Positions 8,802-17,270 of a DNA stretch of 64,000 bases are shown here, one piece after another. The notes below the pieces were generated by a model that was not told where the DNA came from, did not search any database, and saw nothing but the letters and a program-made list of their open reading frames with translations. The first letter of the stretch is position 1. Each line of letters opens with the position of its first letter. The stretch covers positions 806,001-870,000 of the forward strand of contig CAWBOV010000002.1 of NCBI GenBank assembly GCA_963790525.1. Direction: 5' to 3'. The translations under genes were made by a program, and so were the position numbers. The stretch comes from CAWBOV01 sp963790525 (GTDB taxonomy: Bacteria > Actinomycetota > Actinomycetes > Mycobacteriales > Jatrophihabitantaceae).

Positions 8802-9361
8802 GCGGGCGGGACCAGCCGGTGCAGCTGGCGCGCGACCCGCTCGAGCGGCTCGGCGCTGCCCTCGGCGCGGCAGAGGATCAGCGCGCCCTCCATCCCGGCC
8901 AGCGTCGCGGTGGCCACGTCGCGCGCCGCCTCCGCCGCCAACCCGACCGCTTCCAGCTGGCCGGTCAGCAGCTCGATCCACTGGCGGAAGGTGGCGCGGA
9001 CGACGTCGAGCAGGCCCATCCCGTCCCCGGAGTCGGTGTCCAGGGCCACGCCGGCGACCACGCAGCCGGAACGGCCGGCGGAGCTCGCGACCACCCCGCG
9101 CCACATGCCGATGAAGCGCTCCAGCACGTCGGCGCCGGTGGCGAACTCGCCCGCGGCCTGGAACGCCAGCACCCGCGCGGACGTCCAGCGCAGCGCGTCG
9201 CCGGCGAGCTGGCTCTTGCCGTCGGGGAAGTGGTGGTAGATCGAACCGCGGGGCGCGCCCGAGTCGGTCACCACGTCGGAGAACGACGTGGCGTTCACCC
9301 CGCGCGTCCCGATCAGGGACGCCGCGCTGGCCACCATGCGCTCACGGCTGTCCGACGCCAT
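8798..9361 (-). CDS. TetR/AcrR-family transcriptional repressor
   Basis: Regulator of 187 residues. The N-terminal TetR helix-turn-helix (about 7-53) reads R-E-R-M-V-A-S-A-A ... S-F-S-D-V-V ... G-S-I-Y-H-H-F-P, close to the LmrA/YxaF branch. The C-terminal domain is helical with a ligand pocket that cannot be predicted. It is divergent from a tautomerase-like gene; three copies of a 16-bp dyad lie in the shared spacer, and it overlaps LtrA by 4 bases. It probably represses itself, LtrA and the tautomerase gene. Confidence 0.88.
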   Translation of the reverse strand: MASDSRERMVASAASLIGTRGVNATSFSDVVTDSGAPRGSIYHHFPDGKSQLAGDALRWTSARVLAFQAAGEFATGADVLERFIGMWRGVVASSAGRSGCVVAGVALDTDSGDGMGLLDVVRATFRQWIELLTGQLEAVGLAAEAARDVATATLAGMEGALILCRAEGSAEPLERVARQLHRLVPPA

Positions 9362-9380
9362 CCGGCGACCTCCCCGGGAC

Positions 9381-9466
9381 TATGACGTCCAGCATACGCA
9401 TCGGCCCCTTGACTATGACGGTCGGCATAATGCATGCTTCCGGCAGTCACTATGACGATCATCATA
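9381..9466. promoter_or_regulatory. Three-copy 16-bp operator array (TetR operators)
   Basis: Three sites sit in the divergent spacer: TATGACGTCCAGCATA (9381-9396), TATGACGGTCGGCATA (9414-9429) and TATGACGATCATCATA (9451-9466). All follow TATGACGNNCNNCATA. The third is closest to a full palindrome (TATGA ... TCATA around GATC). Centre spacings are 33 and 37 bp. A TTGACT hexamer (9409-9414) touches site 2. This fits cooperative binding by the adjacent TetR protein. Confidence 0.7.
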
Positions 9467-9486
9467 TTCAGCAGAGGAGCGCCACC

Positions 9487-9966
9487 ATGCCCATGATCGA
9501 CGTGTACGCCGCCGCCGGTACGTTCGCCAACCGGCACCAGCTCGCCCAGGAGGCCGCCGCCACCGTGATGCGCTGGGAGCAGGTGCCGCCGATCCCGCTG
9601 TTCCTCGACAACACGGCCGCGTTCGTCCACGAGCTGCCCGCCGACGCGCTGTCCAACGCCGCCGGCGCCGGTACCTACGTCCGGGTTCAGGTGCTCACAC
9701 CGGTCGGCGTCCTCGACCGCGACAAGCAGCTCGGCGTCGTCCGCGACCTGACCGATCTCGTCGCCCGAGCCGCCGGTGATCCCTCGCTGGTGGAGCGGAC
9801 GTGGGTGCTCATCTCGGAGTCGCCGGAGGGCGGGTGGGGGATCGCCGGTCACGCCAACACCGGTGCCGACATCGCCGCGGCGGCGCGGGCCCAGCTCGCC
9901 GCCATCGCCGCAGCCGGGGATACGACGGCGCCTGACACCGCCGCCGGGGAAACCACTGCCGGGTGA
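9487..9966 (+). CDS. Tautomerase-superfamily protein
   Basis: Protein of about 159 residues starting M-P-M-I-D-V-Y, so Pro is exposed at position 2 as the catalytic base of the tautomerase superfamily after Met removal. The middle of the protein (V-R-V-Q-V ... L-G-V-V-R-D-L-T) fits the beta-alpha-beta unit of 4-oxalocrotonate tautomerase-like proteins, followed by an Ala/Thr-rich tail. The start at 9487 has the Shine-Dalgarno AGAGGAG at 9473; a second ATG at 9493 would lose Pro-2. It is probably induced when the divergent TetR repressor releases. The substrate is unknown; an electrophile or aromatic breakdown product is a guess. Confidence 0.65.
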   Translation: MPMIDVYAAAGTFANRHQLAQEAAATVMRWEQVPPIPLFLDNTAAFVHELPADALSNAAGAGTYVRVQVLTPVGVLDRDKQLGVVRDLTDLVARAAGDPSLVERTWVLISESPEGGWGIAGHANTGADIAAAARAQLAAIAAAGDTTAPDTAAGETTAG

Positions 9967-9991
9967 CCGATCGGCTGGCTAGGCTCGCGGC

Positions 9992-10585
9992 GTGGTCGGC
10001 CCACGAGGTTTCAGCGTCAAGCCCATCCTGCACGGCGAGCGGGTGGTGCTGCGGCCCTTCACCGAGTCCGACATCGACGCGATGGGGCCGATCCTGGCCG
10101 ACCCCGAGGTGCTGCGGCTGACCGGGAGCGTCCACAGCAGCGCCGAAGCCGCGGCGGCCGGCAGCCGGCACGACGACCGCACGCTGCGGTGGTACCGCTC
10201 GCGCAACACCCGTACCGACCGGCTCGACCTCGCCATCGTCGACGGAACCGCTGGGCGCTGCGTCGGCGAGGTCGTCCTCAACGACTGGGATCCCGGGAAC
10301 CAGACGTGCAACTTCCGCATCCTCATCGGGCCGGCCGGGCGCGACCGGGGCCTCGGCACCGAGGCGACCGCGCTGATGATCGACCACGCGTTCACGTTCA
10401 TCGACCTGTACCGGATCGAACTCGAGGTCTACGCCTTCAACCCGCGCGCGCAACGGGTCTACGAGCGCGCCGGCTTCGTGCGCGAGGGTCGCCGGCGCGC
10501 CGCGCTGTGCTTCGACGGCGAGCGGGTCGACGCCATCACCATGGCGCTGCTCCGCCCGGAGTGGGAGGCCCGCCGCCGCGCATGA
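9992..10585 (+). CDS. RimJ/RimL-type GNAT acetyltransferase
   Basis: Protein of 197 residues with an N-terminal G-E-R-V-V-L-R-P-F strand and the acetyl-CoA motif R-D-R-G-L-G-T-E-A near residue 117. The C-terminal N-x-R-A-Q-R-V-Y-E-R-A-G-F element is typical of acetyltransferase_3 proteins that modify protein N-termini or small amines. The start is GTG at 9992. The neighbouring citrate synthase is convergent. The substrate is not predictable. Confidence 0.82.
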   Translation: MVGPRGFSVKPILHGERVVLRPFTESDIDAMGPILADPEVLRLTGSVHSSAEAAAAGSRHDDRTLRWYRSRNTRTDRLDLAIVDGTAGRCVGEVVLNDWDPGNQTCNFRILIGPAGRDRGLGTEATALMIDHAFTFIDLYRIELEVYAFNPRAQRVYERAGFVREGRRRAALCFDGERVDAITMALLRPEWEARRRA

Positions 10586-10612
10586 GCGGCAGACGCCCGC
10601 GGCGGATCCGGG

Positions 10613-11719
10613 TCACTCGTGGGCGATCTGGTCCCAGCCCTCGACGTCGTTGGGCTTGCGCGGGTCGGGCCCGATGTAGCGGGCCGACGGACGGACCAGG
10701 CGCCCGGTGCGCTTCTGCTCCATGATGTGCGCGCACCAGCCGGCGGTCCGGGCGCAGGTGAACATCGCCGGCATCATGTGCGGCGCGACCCCGGCGTAGT
10801 CCAGGATGACCGCCGCCCAGAACTCGACGTTGGTCTCGATCGGCCGGTCGGGGCGGCGCTCCCGCAGCTCGAGCAGGGCGGCCTGCTCCAGCGCCACGGC
10901 GGCCTCGTAGCGGGGCGTGTCCAGCTCGCGGCAGGTGCGGCGGAGCACGCGGGCCCGCGGGTCCTCGGCGCGGTAGACGCGGTGGCCGAAGCCCATCAAC
11001 CGCTCGTGCCGGTCCAGGATGCCGCTGACGACCTTGCGGGCGTCGCCGAGCCGTTCGACCTCCTCGATCATGGGCAGCACCCGCGCCGGCGCGCCGCCGT
11101 GCAGCGGGCCGCTCATGGCGCCGATCGCGCCCGACATCGACGCCGCCACGTCCGCCCCCGTCGAGGCGATCACCCGGGCGGTGAAGGTGGAGGCGTTCAT
11201 GCCGTGCTCGGCGGCCGAGACGAAGTAGGCGTCGACGGCCTTGACCTGCTTGGGGTCCGGCTCACCGCGCCAGCGCACCATGAACCGCTCGACGATCGTC
11301 TTGCACTCGTCGATGCGCGACTGCGGCACCGCCGGGATGCCGACGCCGCGAGCGGACTGGGCGACATAGGACAGCGCCATGACCGACGCTCGCGCCAGCT
11401 GCTCGCGGGCCTCGTCGTCGCTGGTGTCCAGCAGCGGGCGGTAGCCCCAGACCGGGGCCAGCATGGCCAGCGCGGCCTGCACGTCCACCCGCACGTCACC
11501 GGTGTGGACCGGGATCGGGAACGGCTCGGCGGGCGGCAGGCCGGGACCGAACTTGCCGTCGACCAGCAGTGCCCAGACGTTGCCGAACGTCACGTGACCG
11601 GCGAGGTCCTCGATATCGACACCGCGGTACCGCAGAGCGCCACCGTCCTTGTCGGGCTCGGCGATCTCGGTCTCGAAGGCGATGACACCTTCCAGGCCTG
11701 GGCTGAAGTCGTCAGACAT
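10613..11719 (-). CDS. Citrate synthase (type 2, CitA-like)
   Basis: Condenses acetyl-CoA and oxaloacetate to citrate; about 368 residues, matching the shorter actinobacterial citrate synthase 2 (CitA) class. The catalytic triad is visible: His in S-A-A-E-H-G-M-N-A near 171, His in G-F-G-H-R-V near 244, and Asp in I-L-D-Y-A-G-V near 306. Three in-frame starts exist (GTG 11731, ATG 11725, ATG 11719); the last has a GAGG six bases upstream and was chosen. The related 2-methylcitrate synthase activity cannot be ruled out, but no prp genes are nearby. Confidence 0.88.
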   Translation of the reverse strand: MSDDFSPGLEGVIAFETEIAEPDKDGGALRYRGVDIEDLAGHVTFGNVWALLVDGKFGPGLPPAEPFPIPVHTGDVRVDVQAALAMLAPVWGYRPLLDTSDDEAREQLARASVMALSYVAQSARGVGIPAVPQSRIDECKTIVERFMVRWRGEPDPKQVKAVDAYFVSAAEHGMNASTFTARVIASTGADVAASMSGAIGAMSGPLHGGAPARVLPMIEEVERLGDARKVVSGILDRHERLMGFGHRVYRAEDPRARVLRRTCRELDTPRYEAAVALEQAALLELRERRPDRPIETNVEFWAAVILDYAGVAPHMMPAMFTCARTAGWCAHIMEQKRTGRLVRPSARYIGPDPRKPNDVEGWDQIAHE

Positions 11720-11770
11720 CGTCATCCTCACTCACGTCGGAGAACACAGGCCCGCAGGTCGTGACGGGCG

Positions 11771-11790
11771 GCCGGGCGGCATTGCCCGGC
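11771..11790. other. 7-bp GC-rich hairpin between citrate synthase and pdxH
   Basis: GCCGGGC (11771-11777) and GCCCGGC (11784-11790) form a perfect stem with a 6-base loop. It lies about 50 bases upstream of the citrate synthase start on the minus strand and 120 upstream of pdxH. It could be in the 5' leader of the citrate synthase mRNA or an operator. No known riboswitch was recognised. Nothing else is evident in the 192-base spacer. Confidence 0.35.
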
Positions 11791-11911
11791 ACCCGCGCTC
11801 CCGACCCTAGAACCCGAATCGACGGTGAGATTACGCGGGGCGGCTGTGACCCCGATCTCAGCCACCCGTGACCCGGGCCGCGCCGACGCGGCCGTGGAAG
11901 GATGCCGTCCT

Positions 11912-12583
11912 GTGGCACCCGTCGAGCCCGGTGACGCAGCGCTGGACCTGACCGCGCTGCGCCGCAGCTATCAGCTGGGCGAGTTGCGCGAGGACGACCT
12001 CGCCGCGACCTGGCTGGAGCAGTTCCGGCGCTGGTTCGCCGACGCCGTCGGCACCTCCGCGATCGTCGAGCCCAACGCCATCCAGCTCGCGACGGCCGAT
12101 GCGCAGGGGCGGGCGTCCGTGCGGACCGTGCTGGCCAAGACGATCGACGACCGCGGACTGGTCTTCTTCACCCACTACGACTCGGCGAAGGCGCGTGAGC
12201 TGGCGGTCCATCACTGGGCGGAGGCCGTCTTCGCCTGGCTGCCGCTGCAGCGCCAGGTCCGGCTGGCGGGAGCGTGCGAGCCGGTGGCGCGGGCCGAGAC
12301 CGAGGCCTACTTCGCCCTGCGCCCGCGCGGATCGCAGCTCAGCGCGTGGGCCTCGCACCAGTCCCAGGTCGTCGCCGGCCGTGAGGTGCTGGACCGGGAC
12401 CTGATCGAGGTCGAGCGGCGCTTCGCCGACATGGACCGCATCCCGGCGCCCCCGGACTGGGGTGGTTACCTGCTGCGCCCGGAGCGGGTCGAGTTCTGGC
12501 AGGGCAGGGAGAGCCGCGCTCACGACAGGCTCCGCTACCGCCACGACGGTGGGTCCTGGACCGTCGAGCGGCTGTCCCCGTGA
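11912..12583 (+). CDS. pdxH: Pyridoxamine 5'-phosphate oxidase
   Basis: FMN-dependent oxidation of pyridoxamine/pyridoxine 5'-phosphate to PLP. The core is unmistakable: A-D-A-Q-G-R-A-S-V-R-T-V-L-A-K (FMN phosphate binding, near 68), F-F-T-H-Y-D-S-A-K, the W-L-P-L-Q-R-Q-V-R strand, and the C-terminal R-P-E-R-V-E-F-W-Q-G-R ... R-L-R-Y. The frame is open back to 11825; the GTG at 11912 gives about 223 residues, matching the family. It overlaps the MFS gene by 4 bases (GTGA). Confidence 0.93.
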   Translation: MAPVEPGDAALDLTALRRSYQLGELREDDLAATWLEQFRRWFADAVGTSAIVEPNAIQLATADAQGRASVRTVLAKTIDDRGLVFFTHYDSAKARELAVHHWAEAVFAWLPLQRQVRLAGACEPVARAETEAYFALRPRGSQLSAWASHQSQVVAGREVLDRDLIEVERRFADMDRIPAPPDWGGYLLRPERVEFWQGRESRAHDRLRYRHDGGSWTVERLSP

Positions 12584-13902
12584 GCCCACGGCGCCGCAGG
12601 GCCTTCCTCAGTTCCCAGGCCCTCGACACCCGCCCGCTGCGGATCCCGGCGTTCCGCCGGCTGCTGATCGGCCAGGGCACGGCGTTCATCGGCTCGATGC
12701 TGACCCAGGTCGCGGTCCCGGTGCAGGTCTACGACCTGTCCCACTCCTCGCTCGTGGTGGGCTTCGTCGGGCTGGTGAGCCTGGTGCCACTGATCGTCTT
12801 CGGCCTGTACGGCGGCGCCATCGCCGACGCGGTGGATCGCCGCGTCCTGTACCTGATGTCCTCGCTGGTGGCGTGGGGCGTGACGCTCGCCCTGCTCGCC
12901 CAGAGCCTGGCCTCGCTCAACAGCGTGGGGCTGATCCTGGCGCTCGTGGCCGTGCAGTCCGGGGCGTTCGCCATCTCCTCGGCCGCCCGCGGTGCGATCA
13001 TCCCGCGCATCGTCGAGCCGGCGCTGGTGCCCGCGGCGAACACCCTGAACTTCACGGTCGGCAACGTGGGGCAGGTCGTCGGGCCGCTGATCGCCGGCGT
13101 GCTCGTCGCGCTGCCGCACGGGTTCGCCTTCGCCTACGGCATCGACGGGGTGCTGTTCACCCTCGCGCTCTACTCCGCACTGCGCCTGCCGCCGATCCCC
13201 CCGGACGGGACGCTGGCCAAGGCCGGGTTCCGTTCGGTGCTCGACGGCCTGGCGTTCATCGCGACCCGGCCGGTCCTGATCATGAGCTTCGGCGTGGACA
13301 TCGTGGCGATGGTGCTGGCGATGCCGCGCTCGCTCTACCCGCAGGTGGCCGCCGAGCGCTTCGGCGGCAATGTCGGCCCGCTCTACGCCGCGCTCGCGAT
13401 CGGCGCGGTGGTCGCCGGGGTGAGCAGCGGCTGGATCGGCAGGGTCCGGCGCCAGGGAGTGGCGCTGACCTGTGCGATCGTCGGGTGGGGCGCCGCCGTC
13501 GCGCTCGCCGGGCTGGCCCACGAACTGTGGCTGGCGGTGCTGTTCCTGGCCGTCGCGGGCGCGGCCGACCTGGTCAGCGCCGTCTACCGGCAGACGATCC
13601 TGCAGACCTACGCCCCGGACGAGATGCGCGGGCGGATGCAGGGCGTGTTCACGGTGGTGGTCGCCGGCGGTCCCCGGCTGGGAGACCTGCGCGCGGGCGT
13701 CACCGCGTCGGTCACGGGCGCGACGGTGTCCTGGGTCGGCGGCGGCATCGCCTGCATCGTCGTGGTGATCGTCTGCGCGCTGCTGGTGCGCCCGTTCTGG
13801 CGCTACGACGCCGGCCTGCCGATCGGGCCGGCGCCGGAACCCCCTGCATCCCCTGCACCTGCCGCACCCGCCGACGCGGTGACACCCCGGGCGACCGGAT
13901 AG
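12580..13902 (+). CDS. MFS transporter, EntS-like
   Basis: Protein of 440 residues with about 12 membrane helices and the MFS motif-A-like loop G-G-A-I-A-D-A-V-D-R-R near residue 85. The N-terminal P-L-R-I-P-A-F-R-R-L-L-I-G-Q and overall layout match MFS_3/enterobactin-exporter-like proteins. GTG 12580 overlaps the pdxH stop, so translation is coupled to pdxH, which is common in actinobacteria. Cargo is unknown. A short Pro/Ala-rich cytoplasmic tail ends the protein. Confidence 0.85.
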   Translation: MSPRRRRAFLSSQALDTRPLRIPAFRRLLIGQGTAFIGSMLTQVAVPVQVYDLSHSSLVVGFVGLVSLVPLIVFGLYGGAIADAVDRRVLYLMSSLVAWGVTLALLAQSLASLNSVGLILALVAVQSGAFAISSAARGAIIPRIVEPALVPAANTLNFTVGNVGQVVGPLIAGVLVALPHGFAFAYGIDGVLFTLALYSALRLPPIPPDGTLAKAGFRSVLDGLAFIATRPVLIMSFGVDIVAMVLAMPRSLYPQVAAERFGGNVGPLYAALAIGAVVAGVSSGWIGRVRRQGVALTCAIVGWGAAVALAGLAHELWLAVLFLAVAGAADLVSAVYRQTILQTYAPDEMRGRMQGVFTVVVAGGPRLGDLRAGVTASVTGATVSWVGGGIACIVVVIVCALLVRPFWRYDAGLPIGPAPEPPASPAPAAPADAVTPRATG

Positions 13903-13912
13903 CGTTCGCGCC

Positions 13913-14849
13913 ATGGTCATGACCGGGGCACAGTTCGAGATCGCTGCGGGCGAGTACGGCGCGGTGGTGTCCGAGGTGGGCGCCAACCTGCGGGGCAGCT
14001 GGCGCGCCGACGTCGCGCTGACGCCGACGCACCCCCCGGACGCGCTCCCGCCGAAGTCGAACGGCGCGGTGCTGATGCCGTGGCCCAACCGCATCCGCGG
14101 CGGGCGCTACAGCTTCGGCGGCGTCGACCAGCAGCTGGCGCTGACCGAGCCGGCGACGGGCAACGCCATCCACGGCCTGGCCAACTGGGCCCGGTGGACG
14201 GTGCTGGACCACCGGCCGGACGAGGTCGTGCTGGGCTGCGACATCGTCCCGCAGAAGGGCTGGACCTACGAGATCAGCGGGCGGATCAGTTACCGCGTGG
14301 ACGCGCTCACCGGCCTGACGCGTGACGCTCGAGGCGCGGAACACCGGTGTCGCCGCGGCCCCGTTCGGCGCGGGCTGCCACCCGTACTTCTCCATCCGGG
14401 ACACGCCGCTGGACGACGTCCTGATCCGCGTCCCGGCGTCGGCGTATCTCGCCGTCGACGACGCCCAGATCCCCGTCGACACGGTGGACGTGACCGGCAC
14501 CGACTACGACCTGCGCACGCTGCGGCCGCTGGGCGCGCTCCGGCTGGACACCGGGTTCACCGGCCTGTCCGCGCCCGCCGGCCACCGCGCGAGCGCCGAG
14601 CTCGTCGCGGGCGGGCACACCACCACGATGTGGTGGGACGCCGCGTTCACCGCCCTGCAGGTGTTCACCCCGCCGGTCCTCGTCGACGGCGCCACGGCCA
14701 TCGCGATCGAGCCCATGACCTGCCCGGCGAACGCCTTCAACTCCGGCGTCGGCCTGCTGACCCTGGAGCCGGACCAGACCTGGTCGGCGCAGTGGGGAGC
14801 GGGGATCGACCAGGACCTGCCCGCGGCGGGTCCCGGTCCGACCGGCTAG
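13913..14849 (+). pseudogene. Aldose 1-epimerase family gene, frameshifted
   Basis: Two adjacent frames together give one galactose-mutarotase-like protein of about 311 residues. The first (13913 to about 14320) has A-G-E-Y-G-A-V-V-S-E-V-G-A, the P-W-P-N-R-I-R-G-G-R-Y motif, and N-A-I-H-G-L with the His. The second (14322-14849) continues V-T-L-E-A-R-N-T-G with G-C-H-P-Y-F (catalytic His) and ends I-A-I-E-P-M-T-C-P-A-N-A-F-N, which carries the catalytic Glu. Removing the single C at 14321 restores ...L-T-V-T-L-E-A. All functional motifs are otherwise intact, so this is either a recent mutation or a sequencing error. Confidence 0.88.
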
Positions 14850-16210
14850 GTCGCGCGCGCGGCCTGATAGCGCTGCAGAGCCACCTGCCGTTCGACGGCG
14901 TGGTCGACGATGCGCTCCGGGTAGTCGGCGCCGCCGGCGTCCTGCGTCCACGGTTCGTGCACCGCGGCGCCGGGGATGTCGGCGAGTTCGGGGATCCACC
15001 GCCGGACGTAGTCGCCGTCCGGGTCGAACGTGCGGCCCTGCGTCACGGGGTTGAACACGCGGTAGTAGGGGGCGGCGTCGGTGCCCGTCCCGGCCGTCCA
15101 CTGCCAGCCGTGCTGGTTGCTGGCGAGGTCGCCGTCGACGAGGTGCCGCATGAAGTGGCGCGCACCCTGCGTCCACTCCAGGTGCAGATCCTTGACGAGG
15201 AACGACGCGACGATCATCCGGACCCGGTTGTGCATCCAGCCCTGGGCGAGCAGCTGCCGCATGCCCGCGTCCACCATCGGGTACCCCGTGCGGCCCTGGG
15301 TCCAGGCGGTGAAGTGCTCCTCGGCGGCGCGGCCGGTCGAGTACGTCATCGCGGCGAGCTCGGGCTGGTAGTACTCGCGGGCGCTGTCGGGGAAGAAGTG
15401 CAGGATCGCCGCGTAGAACTCCCGCCAGGCCAGTTCCTTGCGGAAGGTCTCCTCGCCGGGACCGAGGTCGGCGAGCAGCGTGCGCGGGTGCAGCACGCCG
15501 TACTTCAGGTAGACCGACATCCGTGACGACGCGTCCAGGTCGGGGCGATTCCTGACGTCGGCGTAGTCGGACAGTCCGTGCTCGCGGTAGCGGCGCCAGG
15601 CCGCGCGCGCGGCGTCCTCCCCGGCGGCGGGCAGCTCGAGGCCCGCCGGGAGCCGTGGGTCCGCCGGGATGTCGGTGCCGTCGGGGTCGCTGCCGTCGAG
15701 CGCGGTGATCCACTCCGCGCCGGCGCCCGTGGAGCGGGCGGGGGCGCGCCACCCGTGCTCGGCCCAGCGGCGGTGGAACGCCGAGTAGACCTTGAACGGG
15801 CTGCCGTCGGGCTTGGTGACCCGCCCGGGTGCCACGGCGTACGGCGACCCGGTCGCCACCAGCGCGATGTCGCCGAGCGCGGCGTCGACGCGGGCGTCCC
15901 GGGCGGCGCCGTACGGGCCGAAGTCGGCGCTCACGTGCACCGACGTCGCCGCGCAGGCGCGGGCCAGCGCGGGGATCACGTTCTCCGGCTTGCCGTGCCG
16001 GACGATCAGGCGGCCGCCGTGCGCGCGCAGGTCGGCGTCGAGCGCGCGCAGCGACCGGTACAGGAAGGCCAGGCGGGGGGCGCCGGAGGGAGCGCGCAGG
16101 GCGTCGTCGAGCACGAACACCGCCGCGACCGGGCCGTCCTGGGCCGCGGCGAGCAGGGCCGGATGGTCGTGCAGCCGCAGGTCCCGCCGGAACCAGAGCA
16201 AGGAGGGCAT
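14846..16210 (-). CDS. phrB: Deoxyribodipyrimidine photo-lyase (CPD class I)
   Basis: Light-driven, FAD-dependent repair of cyclobutane pyrimidine dimers. The protein has 454 residues: an N-terminal alpha/beta antenna domain starting M-P-S-L-L-W-F-R-R-D-L-R, then the FAD domain with S-V-Y-L-K-Y-G, E-L-A-W-R-E-F-Y, G-R-T-G-Y-P-M-V-D-A-G-M-R-Q-L and the photolyase signature N-R-V-R-M-I ... A-S-N-Q-H-G-W-Q-W near 370. The full length and intact dimer-binding Trp region argue for a working photolyase rather than a cryptochrome. Its 3' end overlaps that of the epimerase gene by 4 bases, tail to tail. Confidence 0.93.
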   Translation of the reverse strand: MPSLLWFRRDLRLHDHPALLAAAQDGPVAAVFVLDDALRAPSGAPRLAFLYRSLRALDADLRAHGGRLIVRHGKPENVIPALARACAATSVHVSADFGPYGAARDARVDAALGDIALVATGSPYAVAPGRVTKPDGSPFKVYSAFHRRWAEHGWRAPARSTGAGAEWITALDGSDPDGTDIPADPRLPAGLELPAAGEDAARAAWRRYREHGLSDYADVRNRPDLDASSRMSVYLKYGVLHPRTLLADLGPGEETFRKELAWREFYAAILHFFPDSAREYYQPELAAMTYSTGRAAEEHFTAWTQGRTGYPMVDAGMRQLLAQGWMHNRVRMIVASFLVKDLHLEWTQGARHFMRHLVDGDLASNQHGWQWTAGTGTDAAPYYRVFNPVTQGRTFDPDGDYVRRWIPELADIPGAAVHEPWTQDAGGADYPERIVDHAVERQVALQRYQAARAT

Positions 16211-16271
16211 CAGCCCACGCTAAGGGTGGCGCGCCGATTGCGCTCGCCCGCCGACGTGGTTGGCTAGGGGC

Positions 16272-16709
16272 ATGACCGAATCGGATTTTGGCGACGATGT
16301 CTACAACGACGGCCCTCTCGACGACGACGCCACCCAGCTGGACGTCGCCGACACCCTCACCGGTGACGACCTGAGCGCGGACCCTCTCGACACCGGGTAC
16401 TCCCCGCCCGACTACCGGCCCGTGGCGACCAGGTACGGCACGACCGCGCTGGAGGAGTTCGAGGGCGAGTCCCTGGACCAGCGCCTGGCCGAGGAGGAGC
16501 CCGACATCACCGACGGCGCCGACGACGAGGTCGAACCCCGGACGGGTCGGCTGATCGCACCGGACGAGGGCCAGCTCCCGGACGAGGAGTCCGACGCGGT
16601 GGCCGAGGACGTGGGCATCGACGGCGGCGCGGCCACCGCCGAGGAGGCCGCGATGCACGTGATCGGTGAGGACACCCAGGACGACCGCGCCGGCGACGGC
16701 GGGTACTGA
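16272..16709 (+). CDS. DUF5709 acidic protein
   Basis: Small, very acidic protein of about 145 residues rich in Asp, Glu and Gly, with the conserved actinobacterial pattern L-D-T-G-Y-S-P-P-D near residue 42 and E-S-L-D-Q-R-L-A-E-E near 66, and E-E-A-A-M-H-V toward the C-terminus. It matches the DUF5709 family as I remember it. No membrane segment and no known function. ATG 16272 is chosen over an in-frame TTG at 16260. Confidence 0.7.
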   Translation: MTESDFGDDVYNDGPLDDDATQLDVADTLTGDDLSADPLDTGYSPPDYRPVATRYGTTALEEFEGESLDQRLAEEEPDITDGADDEVEPRTGRLIAPDEGQLPDEESDAVAEDVGIDGGAATAEEAAMHVIGEDTQDDRAGDGGY

Positions 16710-16717
16710 CCGCTCCG

Positions 16718-17258
16718 GTGGCAGACGCAGTGGAGCCGCCACGGGGTGACCTGCCGGCCGGTCTCGAGGTGATCCGGATCGACGCCGCGGGCTGGCAGGA
16801 GTTCCGGGCGCTGCGCCTGGAGATGCTGGCCGACACCCCGATCGCCTTCGTCGAGACGTCCGCGGACGCGCTGCGCCAGCCGGACTCGGCCTGGCAGGAG
16901 CGGGCCGGCACCTGCGCGCGACCCGAGCACGTCGGCGTCGCGGCGGTCGACGTCCACAGGGCGCTGGGTGGGGATGATGCGCGGGGCGGTCTTCGACGAC
17001 GGCCGCGCCTACCTGCTCGGCGTCTACGTGAGCCCGGCCCACCGTGGCGGCGGGGTCGCCGATGCGCTGCTCACCGCCGTGGAGGAGTGGGTCGTGACGT
17101 CGACCACCGCGCCGCGGCTCCTGCTCGACGTGCACGAGGACAACCCCCGCGCACAGCGGTTCTACGCGCGTCGCGGATACGCGCTGACGGGCAGGAGCTC
17201 GCCCTATCCGCTGGATCCGTCGCGGCGAGAGCTGGAGATGGCGCGCTCGCTGCGCTGA
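16718..17258 (+). pseudogene. GNAT acetyltransferase, frameshifted
   Basis: The first frame (from 16718) encodes the N-terminal part: I-D-A-A-G-W-Q-E-F-R-A-L-R-L-E-M-L ... V-G-V-A-A-V-D-V. The second frame resumes T-G-R-W-V-G-M-M-R-G-A-V-F and contains the acetyl-CoA loop R-G-G-G-V-A-D-A-L-L and the C-terminal N-P-R-A-Q-R-F-Y-A-R-R-G-Y, ending at 17258. Removing one C near 16953-16955 joins V-A-A-V-D-V to T-G-R-W-V, as expected for the family (about 179 residues). It is the second one-base C insertion within 2.7 kb. Confidence 0.85.
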
Positions 17259-17270
17259 CGGCCGCAGCCC

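Noticed and set aside
14310..14330. Programmed frameshifting in the epimerase gene
   Set aside because: No slippery heptamer, stop codon pause or nearby stimulatory structure was seen; a simple C insertion explains it.
14307..17135. Long minus-strand open frame over the photolyase and flanking genes
   Set aside because: Arg/Pro-rich out-of-frame translation; the photolyase in another frame is well supported.
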